From positions 1 through 32,940 of the forward strand of contig JAHFCV010000002.1 in the NCBI GenBank assembly GCA_023249275.1: a stretch of 32,940 bases of DNA, given 5' to 3'. Every line of letters starts with the position of its first letter. Position 1 is the stretch's first letter. This document shows positions 1 to 7,975 of this stretch, in pieces. The position numbers were made by a program, and so were the translations under genes. The DNA comes from Candidatus Methanoperedens sp. (GTDB lineage Archaea; Halobacteriota; Methanosarcinia; Methanosarcinales; Methanoperedenaceae). The notes beneath the pieces are model-generated. The model did not search any database. It was given only the letters and a program-made list of their open reading frames with translations, and had not been told where the DNA came from.

Positions 1-1117
1 CCTCCGCCGAAAGCGTACCTGTTACAGCCGTGCCTGCTTTCGGGCTCCATACCTCATCAAGGTCTGGCGCTATTTCCCGTATCGCTGATTCCTCGGATGC
101 CATGTAGAGCATATCATCCTTGCGAGCGACGGTCATGGGGCGCAGTTTTATCCTGTCATTCAGTCCTATCATGCCCCTGCTGTGACCAAGGATTATGCTA
201 AAAGGTCCGTTCATAAGCGTGCTCCCGTAGACCTGCCGTAACGCCGTAGCAACCTTCTTTTGCTCGGGCTCCATGCGGTCAATATCCTTCCAGAAAGGAG
301 ATGCCAGAGCCTTCACAGCAAGATCCATCGGAAGATTATGCTTCCTGACCAGAAGGTCGAAAAGATATGCTATGACCTCTGTATCAGTCCGCAGTTCGAG
401 TTTGTACCCGAACATTTCAAGGTAGCGCTTGTTTATCCCGTAGGATGATATCTCACCATTATGCACCACAGACCAGTCAAGAAGCGTGAAGGGATGCGCT
501 CCTCCCCACCAGCCCGGCGTGTTCGTGGGGAACCTGCCGTGCGATGTCCAGATGTACGCGCTGTACTCCTCTAATTTGTAGAACTTCCCGATATCCTCAG
601 GGTAACCAACGCCCTTGAATGCACCCATGTTCTTGCCGCTTGAAGCAACAAAAGCCCCTTCTATCTCAGAGTTTATCTGCATGACGATTTTCATGACGTA
701 ATCCCGCTCTGTGAGGAACTCAAGCTTGTTCTCAGGCGCCTCAAGGAAGTATCTCCAGAGCATGGGGGGTTTCGATACCCCGTTTTCCCTGCGTGTGGGA
801 ATGGGTTCGTCCTTGTCCACGTTGAAGGCATCCTTGAAGAACTCTTCAGTGGCTTCTTTTGCCTCCATATTGTCGAACATCATGTGGAAAGCGTACTGGT
901 GTTTCCGTTTGGGATAAATACCATAGGCTGCAAATCCCCCGCCAAGACCATTGCTGCGGTCGTGCATGCAGGCGATGGATTTTATTATCACGCTGCCGTC
1001 AATGCGTCTGCCTTCTTCACTCATCATTCCGGATATTGCGCACCCGGATGGTATTCTTTGATGAACACGTCTAGACTGAGTGACTATCTTTGTGTTCATC
1101 AAACCGTCACACTTCAT
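1..1117 (-). CDS. Class II glutamine amidotransferase, archaeal glutamate synthase domain-1 type (partial, runs off left edge)
   Basis: Manual minus-strand translation from the ATG at 1117 gives MKCDGLMNTKIVTQSRRVHQRIPSGCAISGMMSEEGRRI...MHDRSNGLGGGFAAYGIYP...WTSHGRFPTNTPGWWGGAHPFTLLDWSVVHNGEISSYGINKRYLE, typical of class II GATase / GltB domain 1. Open to position 1 and absent from the ORF track. Confidence 0.85.
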   Translation of the reverse strand, partial: MKCDGLMNTKIVTQSRRVHQRIPSGCAISGMMSEEGRRIDGSVIIKSIACMHDRSNGLGGGFAAYGIYPKRKHQYAFHMMFDNMEAKEATEEFFKDAFNVDKDEPIPTRRENGVSKPPMLWRYFLEAPENKLEFLTERDYVMKIVMQINSEIEGAFVASSGKNMGAFKGVGYPEDIGKFYKLEEYSAYIWTSHGRFPTNTPGWWGGAHPFTLLDWSVVHNGEISSYGINKRYLEMFGYKLELRTDTEVIAYLFDLLVRKHNLPMDLAVKALASPFWKDIDRMEPEQKKVATALRQVYGSTLMNGPFSIILGHSRGMIGLNDRIKLRPMTVARKDDMLYMASEESAIREIAPDLDEVWSPKAGTAVTGTLSAE

Positions 1118-2444
1118 TTTCTTCACCTTTTTGTATTATAAGCAATAATTTCTTCAGTTCCTCTCCCCCGCTCCTGGGGGGCTCGGGAAGTTTCAGTTTC
1201 TTTCGAACTGATGTGGGCTCGCCCAGCCTCCCGTCTTTTTTGAACATCTCGATACTGGCAGAAAAGCCCTTTGGCACTTTCTCTTTTTCAAGGGCTATAT
1301 GTTTCAGTTTATCAAATATCTTATTCATGCCCATCTTCTGCGGGCAGAGTTCATAGCATGTGTAACAATCTACGCACCGCCATATATCATGAGAGCTTAT
1401 CACAGCCTCAAGTTCACCTGACAGAATCCTGCCTATTATTTCGTTGGGATTGAATTCCGGGTTTATCTTAACAACAGGGCAGTCGTTAACGCATGCTGCG
1501 CACTCGTAGCATTTGCGGACAGAAGGCAGGTCAAATACCTCTTTGAGCGTTTTAAGATATTTGTATCTTGAATCCCATTTTGAGAGGAATTCCGCAGCAT
1601 CTATCCTGTGCATTTCCATGCCAAGCTCCTGTGCCGTGAACCCCATGGCAAGACCCAGAAGTTCAGGATAATAGAGCACGGGCACATTCAGTTTTTCACC
1701 GCTTTTAGCAAGGAGATACTGGCGCGAGTCGTACTGCATAAAACATGACGGGCAAGTGAGCGTGATGGCGTCCGCTTTTTTTGTGACCTCAAGCAGTTTC
1801 ATCCTCGCCAGGGCTGAGGCTTCGTCGGGTTCATCAGCCGTATTGAGGTTCCCGCCGCAGCAGAGCATCTTTGTCTCGTATTCTATGCTCTTTGCTCCGA
1901 GAGCTTCAATCAGGGCATCGAACTTTTTGGGCTTGTTGGGGTCGTCAAAGAAGATGGAAGAGCTTGGGCGAAGCATGTGGCATCCTGGATGCGCTGCGAG
2001 CTTCATGCCGTCAAAGGGTTTGATGATGTGCTGTTTTATCTTGGGGATGCCGATTTCATCATGCAGAACTTCAACCAGGTGCTTTACTTCTATGGTTCCC
2101 TTATATTCTAACCCGGCAGACCTTAGTATTTTATTGACCTTCTCGCGAAGTTTTGGATTTACTCGCAGTTCTACTTCTACGGATTTTAACGTGCTGTAAC
2201 AGCCGTTGCAGGGTATTAGTAAATCATGTCCTGCCTTCTCTGCCAGCGCAAGGTTTCTCGCTGCTGTTACATACCATGTTAAATCTCCTATGGGCTTGAG
2301 AATACTCTTTGTGGGACAGCAGGTCGCGCCTTCAAGGTCGTGCAGAACGCAGCCAAGTTTTGATAAAACAAGCCGTGTTGATTTTTCCATGAAGGGAAAA
2401 CGTGCCGGGATGATGCAACCTAAGAATAATGTATATTCAGGCAT
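1107..2444 (-). CDS. HdrB-HdrC-like fusion: two N-terminal CCG domains followed by a C-terminal two-cluster 4Fe-4S domain
   Basis: CCG-type cysteines (C..TCCPT..CNGC and HPGC..MLCCGG..CPSC), then CYECAACVNDCP and CVDCYTCYELCP motifs. Confidence 0.85.
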   Translation of the reverse strand: MPEYTLFLGCIIPARFPFMEKSTRLVLSKLGCVLHDLEGATCCPTKSILKPIGDLTWYVTAARNLALAEKAGHDLLIPCNGCYSTLKSVEVELRVNPKLREKVNKILRSAGLEYKGTIEVKHLVEVLHDEIGIPKIKQHIIKPFDGMKLAAHPGCHMLRPSSSIFFDDPNKPKKFDALIEALGAKSIEYETKMLCCGGNLNTADEPDEASALARMKLLEVTKKADAITLTCPSCFMQYDSRQYLLAKSGEKLNVPVLYYPELLGLAMGFTAQELGMEMHRIDAAEFLSKWDSRYKYLKTLKEVFDLPSVRKCYECAACVNDCPVVKINPEFNPNEIIGRILSGELEAVISSHDIWRCVDCYTCYELCPQKMGMNKIFDKLKHIALEKEKVPKGFSASIEMFKKDGRLGEPTSVRKKLKLPEPPRSGGEELKKLLLIIQKGEENEV

Positions 2445-2625
2445 TTTTTTCTCTCATTGGGGAAGCTGACGATAGTTATAATTGTATATAAAGATAACTC
2501 AGAAGTGGTTCTGTCAAGTCTGCGGATGATGGGATAGGCTGTCAAAAAACGTCTGTTGATGCCTTAATTCATAGATTGCTTTACATCGATTATTAAGCGG
2601 TCATAATTCCTATTAGTGTTGTTGT

Positions 2626-3219
2626 TTAACTCTTAATCTTAAGTTCTGGACAAACGCCTGGAATCATAAGTATTCCTTCACCAACTAAACCTGTAAAAAA
2701 TGGAAGTAAAAAAAATACAATAATAAAAACAACCGCCTCGCCTAAAGTACCCGAAACATTTAAATTAAAAATTGTTTTATAAAAAGTAAGTTTATATATA
2801 ATTATCAAAACTGCAATTATTAATGTGCCGACAATAGTTGAAAAAACCAAGGACAATATACGCTCTTTTTCTCTGGTTGGGTTATTATCTGGTAATTTCC
2901 GATTAGACACTGAGCATAATCGACCTATAAGTGGAATCATAAAAGAGGCGCCAAAAGATATAAAACTTAATTTATAAGGGTCACTCATTCCAACATTCTG
3001 AGATAATATTATAAAAATTGTTACAATTAAGGGAATACTAAGAAATATGTATGTATGATACAAGTTGAATATTCTTTTAGACCAGAAAGGCTCGACATTG
3101 TGGTATATACCCAATTTCGTAACCAGATTTGAAATATTATGAATTACTGGAAACAACAATAATGCAAAAAACAAAGTTATTAAAATGATTGAAAAATTAA
3201 AAGATTCTAAATTAATATC
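2626..3219 (-). CDS. Multi-pass membrane protein of unknown function
   Basis: ORF 2626..3255 with several hydrophobic segments. MDINLESF is a likely internal start that reduces overlap with the upstream ORF. AT-rich. Confidence 0.55.
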   Translation of the reverse strand, partial: DINLESFNFSIILITLFFALLLFPVIHNISNLVTKLGIYHNVEPFWSKRIFNLYHTYIFLSIPLIVTIFIILSQNVGMSDPYKLSFISFGASFMIPLIGRLCSVSNRKLPDNNPTREKERILSLVFSTIVGTLIIAVLIIIYKLTFYKTIFNLNVSGTLGEAVVFIIVFFLLPFFTGLVGEGILMIPGVCPELKIKS

Positions 3220-3229
3220 CATGCATGGA

Positions 3230-3394
3230 TTAGTTTTTATTTGTGGCTTTTTCAATTATTTTTTGAACTACAATATCGGAAGCAACAACAAGTAATAATA
3301 TCATAATACCATATAGCATGGTACCAGTTATCAGTTGCCACAATCCAACGGCTGCTAATATATATTGTATCATGTGTGCTATTATCAAATCCAT
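3230..3394 (-). CDS. Small membrane protein (MDLIIAHMIQYILAAVGLWQLITGTMLYGIMILLLVVASDIVVQKIIEKATNKN)
   Basis: Small ORF with hydrophobic segments. Start placed at the internal Met, preceded by AAGGGTG. Confidence 0.45.
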   Translation of the reverse strand: MDLIIAHMIQYILAAVGLWQLITGTMLYGIMILLLVVASDIVVQKIIEKATNKN

Positions 3395-3413
3395 ATTAAC
3401 ACCCTTCTGGACA

Positions 3414-3611
3414 TTAAATAACAGAATACACCACAGCATGGGCTTCTTTTGCAGTAATTACTGAATTACTCTGTGTAACTACTCTGTGGCTGATTGTTTC
3501 TGATTTAGCCGAGAACACCGTTGCACTTGCCAACCCTGTTACAATCCCTATGAACAGCAGTGCCAGAAGCACAGTGATTATATTTTTAAAACTATTCGAT
3601 TTTTTAGTCAT
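3414..3611 (-). CDS. Short secreted peptide precursor with N-terminal signal sequence
   Basis: From the internal ATG at 3611, preceded by GGAGG: MTKKSNSFKNIITVLLALLFIGIVTGLASATVFSAKSETISHRVVTQSNSVITAKEAHAVVYSVI, a signal-peptide-like N-terminus and a mature part of about 35 aa. Confidence 0.5.
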   Translation of the reverse strand: MTKKSNSFKNIITVLLALLFIGIVTGLASATVFSAKSETISHRVVTQSNSVITAKEAHAVVYSVI

Positions 3612-4032
3612 AATTATTTCATTTCCTCCTTTTTCAAGAGCCTCCTTTTCAATATTTGAGTGAAACAACCCGCAGCCCCTGTAAAGAAGCCGCACCAGCC
3701 GAATCGTTCACCATCGAACTATCAGCAAGGTCGCGCCACCCGTCATACAACACTACAAGTTATACGTGAAACTGTCTCTCTTGTGGTAATGGAATCACCG
3801 TGTTGCACTATGGCATATACTATAATAAATCTTTTGTGGTCAAAAACGAGTTGGCTTCACTATTTGACGATTGTGAGTTCGTTTATAGTCGAAGCGGGGT
3901 TTTTAATATATAAAACACCTTTTCGGAGGAATCAAGGAAGCAAAGCTAAAAAGCATCCAATCATACAATTAAAACACTTATCCGGCAAAAGCAAGACTAT
4001 TTTTTATCAATCATGCCGCACACCATATAATA

Positions 4033-4203
4033 TTAAGGCCATATATGATAAGATGCGTTCAAAGCCAGGATAACCAATCCTGCTGCCACTGCTATTGTAA
4101 CAACTGTTTTCGGATCCACTAACGTTGCAGTTTCCTCAGCATCATAGTATCTCATTAAGCCAGCCGAGGACATGAGACCGCTGCCTTCTTTCTTTTTTGC
4201 CAT
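4033..4203 (-). CDS. Preprotein translocase subunit Sec61-beta (SecG), 56 aa
   Basis: Manual translation: MAKKKEGSGLMSSAGLMRYYDAEETATLVDPKTVVTIAVAAGLVILALNASYHIWP. Charged N-terminus, GLMSSAGLMRYYD signature and one C-terminal TM helix are characteristic of archaeal Sec61-beta. Too short for the ORF track. Confidence 0.9.
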   Translation of the reverse strand: MAKKKEGSGLMSSAGLMRYYDAEETATLVDPKTVVTIAVAAGLVILALNASYHIWP

Positions 4204-4253
4204 GAGCATTTATTAATGTGTTTATAGCATTTGAATGTATCGACATACAGTGT

Positions 4254-4414
4254 TGTAAATTTCGAGGGATATATTTAAATAATAACTATCCATAATATAA
4301 ATAGTGGTAGTTATAGTCAAAGAAAATAGCGCCATGCAGGGATTGTAAATTTTGAGGGATATGTTTAAATAATAATTACATCATATATAATTAATTGCGA
4401 TTATGGTCGAAGAG
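4254..4414 (+). repeat. Imperfect tandem duplication (period about 89 bp) of a promoter and 5'-gene segment
   Basis: 4254 ttgtaaatttcgagggatatatttaaataataac...ttatagtcaaagaa versus 4343 ttgtaaattttgagggatatgtttaaataataat...ttatggtcgaagag; ungapped alignment by eye. Confidence 0.8.
4359..4373 (+). promoter_or_regulatory. Candidate archaeal TATA element for the gene at 4403
   Basis: gatatgtttaaataataa about 30-45 nt before the ATG at 4403; a matching element is in the upstream duplicate copy. Confidence 0.4.
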
Positions 4415-4777
4415 ATGTACAAATGCCCAGAATGTGGTAGTCTGGACAGCGTTTGGCGTGGTTACAGGTACAACAAATCCGCGAAGAAAAGACTCAGAAA
4501 ATGCAAACGCTGCGGTACAAAATTCACTCCGGATGATGGATTCTTAAGACGGCGTTTTCAAAAAGAGCATATCGTAGAGGCGGTTTCTCTCTACCAGAGC
4601 GGTCTTTCACTTGGCAAAGTTAAGGATTACATGTGGCAGCATCACGGAGTAAAGGTTTCCCGCTGGATGATTCTTTTGTGGAGTCGGGATTATTCCATTA
4701 TGATTAATAAACCCACTGGAACACTTAATGAAACTGAAAGAAAAAAACCACTGGCATCCGGTGATATTGCTTTATGA
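4403..4777 (+). CDS. Zn-ribbon + HTH protein resembling the N-terminal part of an IS1-like transposase
   Basis: CPECGSLDSVWRGYRYNKSAKKRLRKCKRCGTKF zinc ribbon, then an HTH-like segment (EAVSLYQSGLSLGKVKDYMWQHHGVKVSRWMILLW). No catalytic domain present. Confidence 0.6.
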   Translation: MVEEMYKCPECGSLDSVWRGYRYNKSAKKRLRKCKRCGTKFTPDDGFLRRRFQKEHIVEAVSLYQSGLSLGKVKDYMWQHHGVKVSRWMILLWSRDYSIMINKPTGTLNETERKKPLASGDIAL

Positions 4778-7173
4778 GAAACAATATTAAATCCGGATTG
4801 ATATGGGGAATTATAATATTTATAGTCCTCTTTGGGACAACCGGCATCGCACAACTTGAAGGCTTGCAACTGCAATGGACAGGCGGTGTGTCCGGCAAGC
4901 TCCTGCGTGGCGAGGTTCTCACATATAAAGGATATTCGGTAGAAGTTATGGCGTTTCCTGCACCTGTGGAGTCGTCTAAATACAAACCTGAGCCTGAAGA
5001 ACCTGTTACGCCTTTTGTGGAACTGAATATATCAAAAAATGGTAAATTTATAAACAAATTTGTACTCGGATTATCTGAATCCTATGTCGTACCTGACGGT
5101 GAATTGAAAGTCACTGCCAAAGAACTCCCTGCCCAAAATGCCAGAGAATGGCTCTTTGAAAGTTATGCCCCGTGGGCGATAATAGAGCTGAATCCGAGAG
5201 GAACGCCAGGACTGGGAGTATCCGTGCAGACTGACAAAGATAAATACACATCTTCTTATACAACAGACATTGTTACAACAGTAATAATAGAAAATACGGG
5301 CTCTGCTGATGCGGTTAATGTCGATTTGGCAATTCTGACTGAACTTCCGATAAAGAGGGGCAGCTTAAAATACCATTATGACAGGATTAAAATAGGGGAA
5401 TCCATCACCGAGAGCCTGACATTCACAACCCCAATTCTTACAGAACAAAAGACCCGGACGATATCAGCGAACGTCAGCGGGTATGATGTTATGGAAACTC
5501 TATACACGGCAAAGTCCTCAAAGAGCATATCAATAGCAGCGGAGGTTCCTGTAAGTCTTGTAATAAGGAAAAGCACTGTTGATAAAATGTATTTAAAGGA
5601 TTACACCATCGTTTCATTATCTGTAAAAAATAACGGAAGGTACGATGCTACCAATGTAAATATTACAGATTATCTTCCGGAAAGTTTTAGACTTCTGGGA
5701 AGCCGGTCGCTGAATTGGGTGGTTGATATTCCTGTGGGTGGGGAATGGGACTACCGCTACACGATAAGACCGGCAAAGGCAAACAAAGAAGGTGTGGTAT
5801 TCCCTGCTGCTACAGCAGAGTTTACATTCAGGAACGAATTCTACAGCCTGCGATCAAACCAGCCCAGGATTATAGTGTACGGACCGGAAATCATACTCAC
5901 TAAACAGACGGATGTTTCTGAAGTAAATCCAGGCGATACTGTAACCGTAAGTGTAGTTGCGGAAAATAGAGGAAGTACTCCTACGAGGGTCTCTATCATG
6001 GACACGCTGCCGGATAAGGTGACCCTTATCAGCGGTAGCACTGTTAAGGAGGACTTTCTGGAGGCAACCATGAAAATGGGTTTTAACTACACGCTCAGAG
6101 TGGATTCCAATGAGCAAATCACACTTCCTCCTGCAACTGCCGAATTTTTTGAACTTGGCTCAAAAGGCAGGAGAATCAGCACTAATAGCCAGGAAGTTGA
6201 ATTACATATTAAATCGCTGAAGAAAACTCCGACACCAACCCCTTCGATCACAACGCCTGTGCCTACTATTACTGTGCCCACGGAAAGTCCTGTACCAACT
6301 TCTAACATCACAACAGTGAAACCAACGCCTGTGCCTGCTGTGACACCAGCCGTCGTTAAACCTGTTAAAATACCAGACGAACTGTTTCGCGAAGCTGAGA
6401 ACTTTTTTTTGAACACAATACTTGCTTGTAATGACACCAATATCAGTCGCTTTAATGTTACACGTTCAGCCTGTGACTTTTTCAAGCAGCGCCCTCTTGA
6501 GCCCGTGGTGATTCTCTCCATAAGGAAGAGTACGGTTGATAGCATGCTTTTAAAGGATTACACCAGCATTTCATTATCTCTCACAAACAATGGAACGCAT
6601 GATCTTAAAAATGTGAATATTATTGATGCTCTGCCGGAAGGTTTTAGACTTCTCGGCAACCAATCACTAAAGTGGGTTGTTGATATTCCTGCCGGCGGGG
6701 AAAGAAATTACCGCTATCTTGTAAGACCGCAGGAACCAAGTAAAGAAGGAATCATATTCCCTGCGGCTACTGCAAGATTCATAATAAATAAAGGAGTATA
6801 CAGCATTAAATCAAACACGCCAGGGATTGTTGTGTACGGACCTGAGGTTGTACTCAGGAAACAGACCGATGCTCCTGAAGTCAAGCCTGGCGATTCTGTG
6901 AACGTGACAGTACTTGCGGAAAATACAGGAAATGCTCCTACAAGTATCGTTATTTCAGACCATCTGCCGGAAGGCGCAACCCTGGTCAGCGGCAAAACAA
7001 CGTCCGAAGGAGTTCTGGAACCTGGCATGAAAATGATTTTTAATTATACTTTTAAACCGGATGCCAAAAAACCCATAAAACTCCCTCCTGCAACTGCGGA
7101 ATACTACGAATACGACGCTAAAGGCAGGAAGATAAGTGTGAAGAGCCAGGAACTTGAAATACGGATTAAATGA
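4774..7173 (+). CDS. Secreted surface protein with duplicated DUF11/CARDB-like repeat domains and a Pro/Thr-rich linker
   Basis: Signal-peptide-like N-terminus (IIIFIVLFGTTGIAQ). Repeated modules IRKSTVDKMYLKDYT... and IRKSTVDSMLLKDYT... separated by KKTPTPTPSITTPVPT... . Paralogous to the ORF at 27277. Confidence 0.75.
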   Translation: MRNNIKSGLIWGIIIFIVLFGTTGIAQLEGLQLQWTGGVSGKLLRGEVLTYKGYSVEVMAFPAPVESSKYKPEPEEPVTPFVELNISKNGKFINKFVLGLSESYVVPDGELKVTAKELPAQNAREWLFESYAPWAIIELNPRGTPGLGVSVQTDKDKYTSSYTTDIVTTVIIENTGSADAVNVDLAILTELPIKRGSLKYHYDRIKIGESITESLTFTTPILTEQKTRTISANVSGYDVMETLYTAKSSKSISIAAEVPVSLVIRKSTVDKMYLKDYTIVSLSVKNNGRYDATNVNITDYLPESFRLLGSRSLNWVVDIPVGGEWDYRYTIRPAKANKEGVVFPAATAEFTFRNEFYSLRSNQPRIIVYGPEIILTKQTDVSEVNPGDTVTVSVVAENRGSTPTRVSIMDTLPDKVTLISGSTVKEDFLEATMKMGFNYTLRVDSNEQITLPPATAEFFELGSKGRRISTNSQEVELHIKSLKKTPTPTPSITTPVPTITVPTESPVPTSNITTVKPTPVPAVTPAVVKPVKIPDELFREAENFFLNTILACNDTNISRFNVTRSACDFFKQRPLEPVVILSIRKSTVDSMLLKDYTSISLSLTNNGTHDLKNVNIIDALPEGFRLLGNQSLKWVVDIPAGGERNYRYLVRPQEPSKEGIIFPAATARFIINKGVYSIKSNTPGIVVYGPEVVLRKQTDAPEVKPGDSVNVTVLAENTGNAPTSIVISDHLPEGATLVSGKTTSEGVLEPGMKMIFNYTFKPDAKKPIKLPPATAEYYEYDAKGRKISVKSQELEIRIK
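5551..6213 (+). repeat. Intragenic repeat copy 1 (about 221 aa module)
   Basis: Aligns by eye with 6508..7170 at an offset of 957 bp. Confidence 0.8.
6508..7170 (+). repeat. Intragenic repeat copy 2 (about 221 aa module)
   Basis: Aligns with 5551..6213; shared LKDYT, FRLLG..SL.WVVDIP.GGE, FPAATA, VVYGPE, LPPATAE. Confidence 0.8.
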
Positions 7174-7177
7174 AACA

Positions 7178-7975
7178 ATGTGGCGTTTTATTGACCTTGA
7201 TAAGATTGACGGTTTTTACAGCGCAGCGCTTTTTGAATCCATTGCAAAGCATGTAGGTGCGGGTTCTTCGCCTGAAACTATTCTTTTCTGGCGCGTCCGG
7301 TCGCCTGTCGTATATCTTGGTTATCACCAGTGCGTGGATGATGATATTCGTGCTGGTTTTTGCAGGAACCACAACATCGGGATAGTACGAAGGATACTCG
7401 GAGGCGGGTGCGGCTTCTGCGATGAGAACCAGGTACTTTATTCCGTAATCGGGCGGGAGGGCGGCGTGATTCCCGGCGGCATCCAATCCGCATATACAAA
7501 AGTCCTCGGCGGCGTGGTGAACGCCCTTCTTGCTCTCGGCGCGGGCGGGGAGATCGAACCTGCGCGCAATGCGGTTTATTCAAGAGGCAGGAAGATTTCA
7601 GGAAATGCGCAGGGTCGCATTGACGGCGCTGTGCTGGTAAATGGCAGCCTGTTATTGGATTTTGATTTTGAGCTGATGGATGAAGTATTGAAAAATCCCA
7701 CAAAGAACTTAAAACCCGTATCTTCTGCAAGGGAAGGGATGATAACTTTAAAGGAAATGGGGATTACTGATATTGATTATGTTAAAAAAGTATTGAGGCA
7801 GGGGTTTGAAAACGCGCTTGGAATAAGCTCACAGAATGGCATGTTGACTTTAAGTGAAACCGATATGGCGAATAAATTATTAGATAGGTATCTCCAGCAT
7901 GATTGGACTTACAGGATGGATATTAAACGCGAGCTTCGGAAAAAACATGCCGCGCCCTCTCCTCTGCAAGCCTGA
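7178..7975 (+). CDS. Lipoate-protein ligase A / biotinyl-lipoyl ligase-like protein
   Basis: WRVRSPVVYLGYHQ, RRILGGGCGFCDENQVLYSVIG and KISGNAQGRIDGAVLVNGSLLLDFD match the LplA fold signatures. Start chosen at ATGTGGCG (7178), after the stop of the preceding ORF. Confidence 0.75.
   Translation: MWRFIDLDKIDGFYSAALFESIAKHVGAGSSPETILFWRVRSPVVYLGYHQCVDDDIRAGFCRNHNIGIVRRILGGGCGFCDENQVLYSVIGREGGVIPGGIQSAYTKVLGGVVNALLALGAGGEIEPARNAVYSRGRKISGNAQGRIDGAVLVNGSLLLDFDFELMDEVLKNPTKNLKPVSSAREGMITLKEMGITDIDYVKKVLRQGFENALGISSQNGMLTLSETDMANKLLDRYLQHDWTYRMDIKRELRKKHAAPSPLQA

Noticed and set aside
1756-2199. 147-aa plus-strand ORF
   Set aside because: Antisense to the HdrB-HdrC fusion, no independent support.
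3660-4073. 137-aa plus-strand ORF
   Set aside because: No recognisable family and overlaps the antisense Sec61-beta 3' end. Another frame shows CLSCGNGITVLHYGIYYNKSFVVKNELASLFDDCEFVYSRSGVFNI, so this may be a decayed gene remnant, but the evidence is too weak to call.
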